DNA from: an uncultured Thermoleophilia bacterium
Lineage (GTDB): Bacteria; Actinomycetota; Thermoleophilia; UBA2241
NCBI GenBank assembly: GCA_903912585.1
Contig: CAIWHY010000393.1
Span: 1 to 10,531 of the forward strand
DNA length: 10,531 bases
Reading direction: 5' to 3'
The notes under the pieces are model-generated. The model had not been told where the DNA came from and ran no database searches. It saw only the letters and a list, made by a program, of their open reading frames with translations. Both the position numbers and the translations under genes were made by a program. Shown one piece after another: positions 1-6,672 of this stretch. Every line of letters begins with the position of its first letter. The first letter of the stretch is position 1.

Positions 1-35
1 CGGCGTCGCCCCGGCCCCTCAGAGTCAGCCCGCGC

Positions 36-383
36 TCAGCGCCAGTGCGGGTACGTCACGTAGAAGATCTTGCCGTAGGTCTCCGTGCTCCAGTACACCA
101 GCAGGCCTTTCTTCTGCGGGATGTAGACCACGTCACCGGGCAGGAACTTCTTGGACTCGCCGTTCTCGCTGAGGGTGATCTCGCCCTCAAGCATGTAGCA
201 GGCGGCGGCGTCGTCGTCGTAGTCGAAGTCGACCGGTGCGCCCGGGAACACCTCCAGGATGCCGGCGCAGAACGGCGCCCCCTGGGTGCGGTCGATCACG
301 TCGACGAGGTTGAGCTTGCTGTCCGGGCCCACGTCCAGCGGCTCGATCGCGATATCAGCAGCTGGTACGAGATGGAACTCCAT
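36..383 (-). CDS. EutQ-like single-domain cupin protein
   Basis: A protein of 115 residues (116 from the adjacent upstream ATG) forming one cupin beta-barrel. The stretch CYMLEGEITL (about 62-71), then PGDVVYIPQ (about 82-90) and the ending KIFYVTYPHWR resemble the C-terminal cupin domain of the ethanolamine-utilisation protein EutQ. The N-terminal part of full-length EutQ is absent. The usual metal-binding His-x-His of cupin motif 1 is replaced by an acidic stretch (FDYDDDAA, about 53-60), as also happens in EutQ, so classical metal-dependent dioxygenase chemistry is unlikely. Two ATGs are in tandem at 386 and 383. AGGAGG at 390-395 lies 3 bases from the first and 6 from the second, which favours 383. 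The gene follows the permease by under 30 bases and is probably co-transcribed, so it may bind or process the imported compound or a derivative. The fold is clear; the biochemical role is unknown. Confidence 0.85.
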   Translation of the reverse strand: MEFHLVPAADIAIEPLDVGPDSKLNLVDVIDRTQGAPFCAGILEVFPGAPVDFDYDDDAAACYMLEGEITLSENGESKKFLPGDVVYIPQKKGLLVYWSTETYGKIFYVTYPHWR

Positions 384-412
384 CATCTGCCTCCTGTGTG
401 AGACGATGCCGC

Positions 413-2035
413 TCAGGCCTCAGGCCCGCGCCGCGGCGTGTCCTCCACCACGTAGGGGTTCTCCGGATCCACGCCACCCGGCACACCCATGACACCTGTG
501 GGGCGTTCGACGACGAGCTCGCCGTCGACAAGCTGCACAGGCTGGATGTCGTGGATGCCGCCGCTGAGGTCCCGGCCGCCGGCCTTGAAGGCGTAGAACA
601 CCACGATGCCGATGACGAGGATCACGAGCAGAGAGAACGAGACGAGGTAGTTGTCGTACCAGGGCGTGCCGGGAGCACGAGGCCACGAGAGGTTGATGAT
701 CATGAACACGCCGTAGGCGAGCGCGATGATCGAGATCGGCCAGCCCCACTTGCCCAGGTTGAAGTGCGCTTTGTCCTTGGGCCAGCCCTTGGCCTTGGCG
801 TAGATGTACGCGACCACGACCATCTGGTAGACGATGTAGACACCGACCGTGGCCCAGGCGATGACGCGTGCCACCTGGTCCTGATAGAGGAGCACGGCGA
901 CGCAGAAGATCGCCACGAACACGGCGGCGCGCACCGGCGTCTTGGTGCTGAGGTTGACCTTGCCGAAGAACTTCTTGTCGGGCAGCATGCTGTCGCGGCT
1001 CTGAGCGAAGAGGAGCCGTGCGGTCGCCGCCTGGATCGACAGGCTGCAGACGAAGATCGCGATGAGCACGATCACGAGGAACAGGTCGGCAAGCCAGCCG
1101 GCGAAATGGTAGCGCAGGAGCCAGGGCAGCACGTTGTAGCCCTGAGCGACGGCATCCTTGACGTTCGGGATGGCGAGCAGCGTGCCGACGAGCCACACAG
1201 TGCTCACGATGGCGGTGACGACCACGCCGGCGATGATGGCGCGCGGCACTTCCTTGGACGGGTTGACCGTCTCTTCCGCGAGGCTCCCTGCCGTGTCGAA
1301 GCCGTACAGCACCCACGCCGCGGTCAGCATGGCGGCGAGGAACGGGCCGGCATAGCCGTTGGCGCCCGTGCCGGCCGTGTTGAAGAGCACGCCGAGGGTC
1401 TGATGGGCGTGGTTCGTGAAGATCACGACGCCGAGCAGGATGAGGCCAAGGCCGGTCATGCCGATCAGCTCGGTGATGGTGCCGATGTTGTTGACGAACG
1501 CCATGATCTTGACGCCCCAGATGTTGAGCGCCATGGGGACGATCGTGAAGAACATGGCGATGGCGAACAGCGTCCAGCGGGTGGTCTCCCAGCCGAACAG
1601 GCCGCAGGCGATCGGCGCCGCGCCGAACGCCACGCCGGCCACCGTGACCAGAAGCGCGAACAGGAACATCCAGGACGTGAACCAGCCCCAGGTGCCGTTC
1701 ATCAGGTGTTTGGCCCACTGGTAGACGCCGCCCGCCAGCGGGAAGTGCGAGGCGGCTTCGGCGAAGACCAGGGCGACCATGAGCTGGCCGAACACGACGA
1801 TGGGCCAACTCCAGAACAAGCCGGCCGGCCCGCCGGTGTCGAGCCCGTAGTAGAAGAGCGCGAAGAAGCCGTTCGTCGCCGACACGAAGCCGAAGGCGAT
1901 GGCGAACGTGGAGAGGAAACCGAGCGAGCGGTCGAGTTCCTGCTTGTAGCCGAACTTCGCGAGGAACTCCTGGTCCTTCTGGTGCTGCTCGTCCTTCTCG
2001 CTGTGGAACATGCCGTGATGCTGCGATTCAGCCAA
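413..2035 (-). CDS. APC-superfamily amino acid/amine permease
   Basis: An inner-membrane transporter of 540 residues with about 12 hydrophobic helices between residues 40 and 485. It has a charged N-terminal tail and a hydrophilic C-terminal tail of about 55 residues. Features of the amino acid/choline/GABA-type APC transporters include GYKQELDRSLGF (29-40), a FAEAASHFPLAGGVYQW block after helix 2 (91-107), and FDTAGSLAEETVNPSKEVPR (246-265), the conserved EExxNPxxxxPR loop. The substrate is probably an amino acid or amine. The EutQ-like cupin next door makes ethanolamine one candidate, but this is only inference. I chose the TTG start at 2035 because AGGGGGG (2041-2047) lies exactly 5 bases upstream. 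The next ATG (2011) has no visible ribosome binding site, and a longer reading frame back to 2269 would run into the divergent regulator. The gene is divergent from the PAS-LuxR regulator, its likely controller. Confidence 0.92.
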   Translation of the reverse strand: MAESQHHGMFHSEKDEQHQKDQEFLAKFGYKQELDRSLGFLSTFAIAFGFVSATNGFFALFYYGLDTGGPAGLFWSWPIVVFGQLMVALVFAEAASHFPLAGGVYQWAKHLMNGTWGWFTSWMFLFALLVTVAGVAFGAAPIACGLFGWETTRWTLFAIAMFFTIVPMALNIWGVKIMAFVNNIGTITELIGMTGLGLILLGVVIFTNHAHQTLGVLFNTAGTGANGYAGPFLAAMLTAAWVLYGFDTAGSLAEETVNPSKEVPRAIIAGVVVTAIVSTVWLVGTLLAIPNVKDAVAQGYNVLPWLLRYHFAGWLADLFLVIVLIAIFVCSLSIQAATARLLFAQSRDSMLPDKKFFGKVNLSTKTPVRAAVFVAIFCVAVLLYQDQVARVIAWATVGVYIVYQMVVVAYIYAKAKGWPKDKAHFNLGKWGWPISIIALAYGVFMIINLSWPRAPGTPWYDNYLVSFSLLVILVIGIVVFYAFKAGGRDLSGGIHDIQPVQLVDGELVVERPTGVMGVPGGVDPENPYVVEDTPRRGPEA

Positions 2036-2132
2036 TCGATCCCCCCTGGTGAATGTGACGCGTGCGCGCCACAGACCGCTTGCTGACGGCGCTGCTAGCC
2101 CTCGACCACCTCCCCGGAGACGCCGGACGGCA

Positions 2133-2161
2133 TTGACGTGTCCGCAATCTATCGCGATACT
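2133..2161 (+). promoter_or_regulatory. Candidate promoter of the PAS-LuxR regulator gene
   Basis: TTGACG (2133-2138), a 17-base spacer, then GATACT (2156-2161) match the housekeeping -35/-10 layout at 5/6 and 4/6 positions. Transcription would begin near 2168, giving a leader of about 37 bases before the ATG at 2205. The -10 overlaps the perfect palindrome TATCGCGATA (2150-2159). This was identified by eye only. Confidence 0.5.
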
Positions 2162-2173
2162 TCCGGCCGACAA
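2146..2173 (-). promoter_or_regulatory. Candidate promoter of the permease-cupin operon
   Basis: Reading the minus strand, TTGTCG (2173-2168), a 16-base spacer and TAGATT (2151-2146) form a plausible -35/-10 pair. The predicted transcript would start near 2139 and carry a leader of about 100 bases before the TTG start at 2035. It overlaps the regulator's promoter, and the palindrome TATCGCGATA (2150-2159) is shared, so one bound protein could affect both directions. Confidence 0.4.
2150..2159. promoter_or_regulatory. Palindrome TATCGCGATA, candidate operator
   Basis: A perfect 10-base palindrome lies in the divergent region between the permease and regulator genes. It overlaps the -10 elements of both candidate promoters, which is a typical operator position. 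It stands out as AT-containing in GC-rich surroundings. The neighbouring LuxR-type regulator is the obvious candidate binder, though nothing in the sequence proves this. Confidence 0.35.
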
Positions 2174-2204
2174 GACCAAATCTCTGCCAGGTAAGTAACA
2201 GTTT

Positions 2205-3524
2205 ATGCCTAGTATCCGCATACCGTATACGTTCCGCAGGGGCGCCAAGTCGGAGACGGTGGAGATCACCCTGCCGTCTCCGGGCTACGCGGGGACCGCG
2301 GCGCAGCCGCCGCTCTCGGAGAGCGACCCGCGGCTCCTCGCGTTCCTGCGCGTCAACTACGACGTCTTCTATGATTGGAACGTGCAGACAGGCGCAATCT
2401 ACTTCAGCGAGCGGCTCGACGAGATGCTCGGCCTGGAGCCGGGCGGCTTCCCCCGCAGCCTGGAGGGCTGGCTCGCGAACATCCATCCGGACGACCACGA
2501 CACGGCCACGGCCGCGCTCTGGGAGAGCGTCACCCACGGCCACGCCTACAACACCGAGTACCGGCTGCGGCACGCGGACGGCTCCTGGACCTCGGTCAGC
2601 GACCAGGGCATCATCGTCCAGGACGCCGCGGGCGTGGCGACCAACATGATCGGCGCCATCCGCGACGTGACCGCTGAGCGCGACGCGCTGCGCGCCGTGC
2701 GCGAGGCGGGAGAGCTGCGCAGCGTGCTCTTCCGCATCCCCAGCCCGACGATGCAGGTGGACGCGCGCGGAGACTACGTCGACGCCGACCGCTACGCACT
2801 CGAGTTCTTCGAACGGACCGCGGACGAGATGCTGGCGCGCAACGTGGGCGACGATTTCCCCGCGGAGGTCGTCGCGCTCGTCTCGGAGGAACTGAGGGCG
2901 ACAGGCGCGTCGACCGAGCTCGAGGTCGACTGCGACGTCGCCGGCCGCACCAAGACGCTGATCCTCACGGTGATCCCGTGCAGCCTCGGCGACGAGCGCG
3001 GGTACTTTCTGCAGGGCACCGACATCACCGAGCGAAAGGCCATGCAGGAGGAACTGAGCCGCTCGGAGCGCGCGCTCAGGAGACAGGCCACGATCCTCGA
3101 CGAGCGTAACGCGGCGCTGCGCGTGCTGCTGGAGCAGCGCGAGCAGGACCGCGCCGAGCTCGAGGAGCGCATCGTGAGCAACGTCGAGCAGCTCATCGAA
3201 CCGACCCTCGACCGCCTGAGCCACATGCTCACGCATCGCCCTGAACGCCTCGAGCTGGAGGCGCTGCGCGTGAACCTGCGCGAGATCGTAGGACCGTTCG
3301 CGCAGAGGCTGCGCGGCGCGGCCGGCAGCGCGCCGCTCACCCGGCGGGAGGCCGAGGTGGCCAACTTCGTACGCCTCGGCAAGACGACCGACGAGATCGC
3401 GGAGACCCTCCACATCTCGCGCTCCGCGATCTCGTTCCACCGTGCCAACGTGCGGCGCAAGATGAATCTGCCGAAGGGCGGCCCGCAGCTCAGCACGCAC
3501 CTCGCCGCCCTTGGTCGGGACTGA
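2205..3524 (+). CDS. PAS-PAS-LuxR sensor/transcriptional regulator
   Basis: A cytosolic one-component regulator of 439 residues with no membrane segment. Residues 43-158 form a PAS_3-type domain (YDWNVQTGAIYFSERLDEMLG, then WLANIHPDD, EYRLRHADGSW and GAIRDVTAERDAL). Residues about 170-276 form a second, more diverged PAS domain ending GTDITERKAM. A charged coiled coil covers about 276-325. The C-terminus (377-436) is a LuxR/FixJ-type DNA-binding helix-turn-helix: LTRREAEVANFVRLGKTTDEIAE, then HISRSAISFHRANVRRKMNL. The helical stretch at about 325-375 (SNVEQLIEPTLDRL to NLREIVGPF) resembles a conserved block preceding the HTH in a family of PAS-LuxR sensors; this is from memory. There is no receiver domain. 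The ligand is unknown. The gene is divergent from the permease-cupin operon, its likely target. The ATG at 2205 has only a weak AGG about 13 bases upstream. The first codons (CCT, AGT, ATA, TAT) are unusually AT-rich, so GTG 2259 is an alternative start. Confidence 0.9.
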   Translation: MPSIRIPYTFRRGAKSETVEITLPSPGYAGTAAQPPLSESDPRLLAFLRVNYDVFYDWNVQTGAIYFSERLDEMLGLEPGGFPRSLEGWLANIHPDDHDTATAALWESVTHGHAYNTEYRLRHADGSWTSVSDQGIIVQDAAGVATNMIGAIRDVTAERDALRAVREAGELRSVLFRIPSPTMQVDARGDYVDADRYALEFFERTADEMLARNVGDDFPAEVVALVSEELRATGASTELEVDCDVAGRTKTLILTVIPCSLGDERGYFLQGTDITERKAMQEELSRSERALRRQATILDERNAALRVLLEQREQDRAELEERIVSNVEQLIEPTLDRLSHMLTHRPERLELEALRVNLREIVGPFAQRLRGAAGSAPLTRREAEVANFVRLGKTTDEIAETLHISRSAISFHRANVRRKMNLPKGGPQLSTHLAALGRD

Positions 3525-3575
3525 CGCTCGCGAGGCGCGCCCGGCGGACACTCCGCGGGCGGGCGGGCGGAGGAG

Positions 3576-3591
3576 GGCCGGGCGCCCGGCC
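3576..3591. terminator. GC-rich perfect palindrome between convergent genes
   Basis: GGCCGGGCGCCCGGCC is a perfect 16-base inverted repeat located 3 bases after the end of the acetyltransferase gene. It also lies in the 69-base gap downstream of the convergent PAS-LuxR gene. It could act as a stem-loop terminator for both. There is no T-tract, which is common for high-GC terminators, so the call rests on position and symmetry. Confidence 0.45.
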
Positions 3592-3593
3592 GG

Positions 3594-4313
3594 CTACTGG
3601 TTCTCGAGCAGCTCGTCCTCGTAGACGTCGCGCACGACGCGCGCCGGCACGCCCATGAGGACCTTGCGCGCCGGCGCGTCCCTGGTCACGACGGCGCCGG
3701 CGGCGATGAACGCCTCCTCGCCGATCTCGATGCCCGGACAGAGCACCACGCCGCCGCCGATGCGCGCGCCGCGGCGGATGGTCGCGCCCTTGATCAGCGC
3801 GTGGCGCTTCTCGGTGCGGCCCATGAAGTTGTCGTTGGTGGTCTGCACGCAGGGCGCGATGAAGCAGCAGTCCTCGATCGTCATGTACGCGGTGATGTAG
3901 ACGTTGGTCTGGATCTTGGTGCCGTCGCCGATCGTGGTGTCGTTCTCGACGACGCTGCCGCGTCCGACGACGACCCTCTCGCCCAGTGTGCAGCGCTCGC
4001 GCACGCCGGCGTAGTCGCCGATGATGCAGCCGGCGCCGAGCTCCGTGCCGCGGTAGACGACGGCGCCGGTGCTGATCACACAACCGGGGCCGAGCACGAG
4101 CGGCTCGAGCTCGTCGCGCTTCGCGGTGCTGGTCGGCGAGAGACTGGGCACCTTGCCGAGCACGGCGCCGTCCTGGATGTAGCACCCGGCGCCGATGACT
4201 GTGTCGGCGTGCACGACGACGTTGGCGCCGAAGGTCACGTCCGCACCTACGATGATGACGCCCTCACCGAGGAGCAGGTTGCGGCCCAGAGGGCTCGGAT
4301 ACATGGTCGCCAC
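3594..4313 (-). CDS. wbpD: WbpD-like nucleotide-sugar N-acetyltransferase (left-handed beta-helix)
   Basis: A protein of 239 residues built of hexapeptide repeats along most of its length (for example VIIVGADVTFGANVVVHADTVIGAG near the start, and IGGGVVLCPGIEIGEEAFIAAGAVV at 185-209), forming a left-handed beta-helix. Proteins of this type usually act as trimers and use acetyl-CoA. The segment IQTNVYITAYMTIEDCCFIAP with TTNDNFMGR (134-166) and the ending GVPAR (221-225) match WbpD/WlbB-type sugar-nucleotide N-acetyltransferases. The expected reaction is acetylation of the 3-amino group of UDP-GlcNAc(3NH2)A. It is longer than WbpD (about 190 residues), with extra sequence around residues 46-75. 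The GTG start at 4313 has GGAG (4323-4326) 9 bases upstream and lies 3 bases after the preceding stop codon, so translational coupling is likely. An internal ATG at 4304 is a weaker alternative. The family is certain; the exact acceptor is inferred from the operon. Confidence 0.88.
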   Translation of the reverse strand: MATMYPSPLGRNLLLGEGVIIVGADVTFGANVVVHADTVIGAGCYIQDGAVLGKVPSLSPTSTAKRDELEPLVLGPGCVISTGAVVYRGTELGAGCIIGDYAGVRERCTLGERVVVGRGSVVENDTTIGDGTKIQTNVYITAYMTIEDCCFIAPCVQTTNDNFMGRTEKRHALIKGATIRRGARIGGGVVLCPGIEIGEEAFIAAGAVVTRDAPARKVLMGVPARVVRDVYEDELLENQ

Positions 4314-4316
4314 GGT

Positions 4317-5345
4317 CTAGAGCTCCGCGGTCTTCACGGGGCGGCCGCCCTCGCGCAGGCTGATCTCCATGGCGTCGAGCACCTTGACGACGTTGAGCGC
4401 GTCGCGCCCGTCGCTGCGCGGCTGCTCGTCGCGCACGATGCAGTCGACGAAGTGCTGACACTCGAGGCGCAGCGGCTCGTCGTTGCCGATCTTCGGGATG
4501 TGGATGTCGCCGAAGTGCAGGGTGACGAACTCGCCGTAGGTCTCGAACTTGGTGCGCGTCGTGGTGGCGCCCTTGTCGTACACGGTGATCTTGCGCTCCG
4601 ACTCCATGTCGTCGAAGACGACCATCTTCTTCTCGCCGACCACGGTGATCTTGCGGCTCTTGTGCGGGTCCAACCAGCTCACGTGCAGGTGACCGACGAT
4701 GCCGCTCCTGTACTTGATGTAGCCGAAGACGACGTCCTCGACCTCGTCCTGCAGGTAGCACTCGCCGCGGGCGCTGACCTCCACCGGCTCGTCGCCGGTG
4801 AGGTAGTTGAGCACCGAGATGTCGTGCGGGCCGAAGCTCCAGAGCGCGTTCTCGTCGGTGCGCACCTTGCCGAGGTTGAGGCGGTTCGCGTAGGCGTAGT
4901 AGACCTTGCCGAGCTCGCCGCTGTCGATGAGCTCCTTCATCTTGGCCACTGCCGGGTGGTACTCGAGCAGGTGGCCGACCATGAGCTTGAGGCCCTTGGA
5001 GTCCGCCGTCGCCAGCAGGTCGGCGGCGTCGGCCGCCTTGAGGGCGATGGGCTTCTCGATGAAGGTGTGCTTGCCGGCCTCAAGGGACTTCTTGCCGAGC
5101 GCGTAGTGGGTGGGCACCGATGTGGCGACGACGACCGCGTCGAGCGAGTCGTCGTCGAGCAGGCGCGCGTAGTCGTCGGTGACGACCGCTTCCGGGTAGA
5201 GGGAGCGCGCCTTCGCGAGATTGGCCTCGTCGAGGTCGCAGCAGTAGGCGAGCTCGGCGCCGGGAAGGCGATCGAAGTTGCGCGCGAGGTTGGGGCCCCA
5301 GTAGCCGAGCCCGACCACGCCGACGCGGACCTTGTCAGCAGTCAC
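4317..5345 (-). CDS. wbpB: Gfo/Idh/MocA oxidoreductase, WbpB/WlbA-type nucleotide-sugar 3-dehydrogenase
   Basis: A cytosolic protein of 342 residues. An N-terminal Rossmann fold with GLGYWG (12-17) binds NAD(P), and EKP (97-99) carries the family's catalytic lysine. GPHDI (172-176) contributes the conserved active-site histidine, and the C-terminal half is the alpha/beta substrate domain. Between the UDP-GlcNAc 6-dehydrogenase and the acetyltransferase, the best assignment is the oxidation of the 3-hydroxyl of UDP-GlcNAcA to the 3-keto sugar, which an aminotransferase then aminates. The GTG start at 5345 has AGGGAG 8 bases upstream. The gap to the upstream dehydrogenase is 15 bases and to the downstream acetyltransferase 3 bases, so this is clearly one operon. 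The family is large and substrate assignment from sequence alone is uncertain; other sugar dehydrogenase activities cannot be excluded. Confidence 0.9.
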   Translation of the reverse strand: MTADKVRVGVVGLGYWGPNLARNFDRLPGAELAYCCDLDEANLAKARSLYPEAVVTDDYARLLDDDSLDAVVVATSVPTHYALGKKSLEAGKHTFIEKPIALKAADAADLLATADSKGLKLMVGHLLEYHPAVAKMKELIDSGELGKVYYAYANRLNLGKVRTDENALWSFGPHDISVLNYLTGDEPVEVSARGECYLQDEVEDVVFGYIKYRSGIVGHLHVSWLDPHKSRKITVVGEKKMVVFDDMESERKITVYDKGATTTRTKFETYGEFVTLHFGDIHIPKIGNDEPLRLECQHFVDCIVRDEQPRSDGRDALNVVKVLDAMEISLREGGRPVKTAEL

Positions 5346-5360
5346 GGGTTTGTCTCCCTG

Positions 5361-6626
5361 TCAGAGTTTCCAGACGTTGCCGGCGCTGGGGATGCCGGCC
5401 GTGGCGTTGCGGAAGTCGACCACGAGGTCGGCTTCGTTGACCACGGACCGGTAGTCCAGCGCCGAGTGCGCGGTGACGATGGCGACGACGTCGTAGTCGG
5501 CGAGGCCGCGGTAGTCGGCGAGCGGCACGGACCGCAGCCCGAACGCCGGCAGCTCCGCGCAGTAGGGATCGTGGTAGGCCACGTCGGCGCCGTGCTCGCG
5601 CAGGAGGCGGATGACCTTGAGCGCCGGCGACTCGCGCAGGTCGTCGATGTCCGCCTTGTAGGCGACGCCGAGGACGAGCACGCGGGCGCCGTTGAGGCTC
5701 TTGCCGCGCGTGTTGAGTGCCTTGTGGAGCTTCTCGACGCAGAAGTACGGCATGTTCTCGTTGACCTTGCCGGCGAGCTCGATGAACTCCGTCCAGAAGT
5801 CGAACTCGCGCGCCTTCCAGCTCAGGTAGAACGGGTCAATGGGGATGCAGTGCCCGCCGAGGCCGGGGCCGGGCTGGAACTTCATGAAGCCGAACGGCTT
5901 GGTCGCGGCGGCGTCGATCACTTCCCAGATGTCGACCTTCATGCGGTCGCACAGCATCGCCAGCTCGTTCATCAGGGCGATGTTGACGCTGCGGAAGATG
6001 TTCTCCAGCAGCTTGGTCATCTCCGCCGCCTCGGGCGTGCTGACCGGCACGACGTGATCGATCGCCGGCCCGTAGATCTGCAGCGCGCGCGCCGTGCAGG
6101 CCGGGGTGAGGCCGCCGACGACTTTGGGCGTGCTCTTGGTGGTGTAGTCGGTGCGGCCGGGGTCGACGCGCTCCGGCGAGAAGGCGACGTGGAAGTCAAC
6201 CCCGGCCGTGAGGCCGGAGCCGCGCTCGAGGATCGGCGCCAGCACCTCGCGCGTCGTGCCGGGGTACGTCGTACTCTCGAGCGTGACGAGCTGGCCGCGC
6301 CGCAGGTGGCCGGCCAGCTTCTCGGTGGCGTCGGTGACCAGTGTGAGATCCGGCTCGCGGTTGGCGTTGAGGGGCGTCGGCAGGCAGATGATGTCGGCGT
6401 CGCAGTCCTCGGTGGCCGCGTAGTCCATGGTGGCGTGGATGAGCCCCGCGTCGACCATCTTCCCGAGCGCGTCGCCGGAGACGTCCTGGATGTAACTGCG
6501 GCCGGCGTTGACGTCGTCGCAGCGCGAGGCCACGGCCTCGACCCCGACGACCTCGATGCCGGCCTCGGCGAACACCATGGCCAGCGGCAGGCCTACGTAG
6601 CCGAGGCCGATGACTGCGATCTTCAC
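5361..6626 (-). CDS. wbpA: UDP-N-acetyl-D-glucosamine 6-dehydrogenase (WbpA family)
   Basis: A protein of 421 residues, the usual length for UDP-sugar 6-dehydrogenases. It has an N-terminal NAD-binding domain (GLGYVG, 7-12) and a central helical domain with K205 and N209 in AEMTKLLENIFRSVNIALMNEL. The catalytic cysteine is C260 in GPGLGGHCIPIDPFYLSWKA, and the UDP-binding C-terminal domain contains VLVLGVAYKADIDDLRESP. The blocks LESTTYPGTTREVL (117-130), AFSPERVDPG (148-157) and VIDAAATKPFGFM are typical of WbpA-type enzymes rather than UDP-glucose dehydrogenases. The expected reaction is UDP-GlcNAc plus 2 NAD+ giving UDP-GlcNAc-uronic acid, the entry to 2,3-diacetamido sugars. The start is GTG 6626, with AGGAG (6632-6636) 5 bases upstream. 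It is first in a three-gene operon and is probably transcribed from a promoter around 6681-6693. Confidence 0.95.
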   Translation of the reverse strand: MKIAVIGLGYVGLPLAMVFAEAGIEVVGVEAVASRCDDVNAGRSYIQDVSGDALGKMVDAGLIHATMDYAATEDCDADIICLPTPLNANREPDLTLVTDATEKLAGHLRRGQLVTLESTTYPGTTREVLAPILERGSGLTAGVDFHVAFSPERVDPGRTDYTTKSTPKVVGGLTPACTARALQIYGPAIDHVVPVSTPEAAEMTKLLENIFRSVNIALMNELAMLCDRMKVDIWEVIDAAATKPFGFMKFQPGPGLGGHCIPIDPFYLSWKAREFDFWTEFIELAGKVNENMPYFCVEKLHKALNTRGKSLNGARVLVLGVAYKADIDDLRESPALKVIRLLREHGADVAYHDPYCAELPAFGLRSVPLADYRGLADYDVVAIVTAHSALDYRSVVNEADLVVDFRNATAGIPSAGNVWKL

Positions 6627-6672
6627 GGGAGCTCCTGTGGGTTGCTGGGCCGGGCGCTCGAACGCTCCGTCG

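Noticed and set aside
398..2086. A 562-codon plus-strand open frame opposite the permease
   Set aside because: Its translation is dominated by Asp, Glu, His, Arg and Val, a mirror of permease hydrophobic codons. The minus-strand permease has clear family motifs.
2028..3551. A 507-codon minus-strand open frame opposite the PAS-LuxR gene
   Set aside because: The plus-strand gene has clear PAS and HTH motifs; the opposite frame has none.
5361..6626. UDP-glucose 6-dehydrogenase
   Set aside because: The STTYPGTT block and the VIDAAATKPFGFM and GPGLGGHCIPIDP context match WbpA-type UDP-GlcNAc dehydrogenases better, and the neighbours are WbpB- and WbpD-like.
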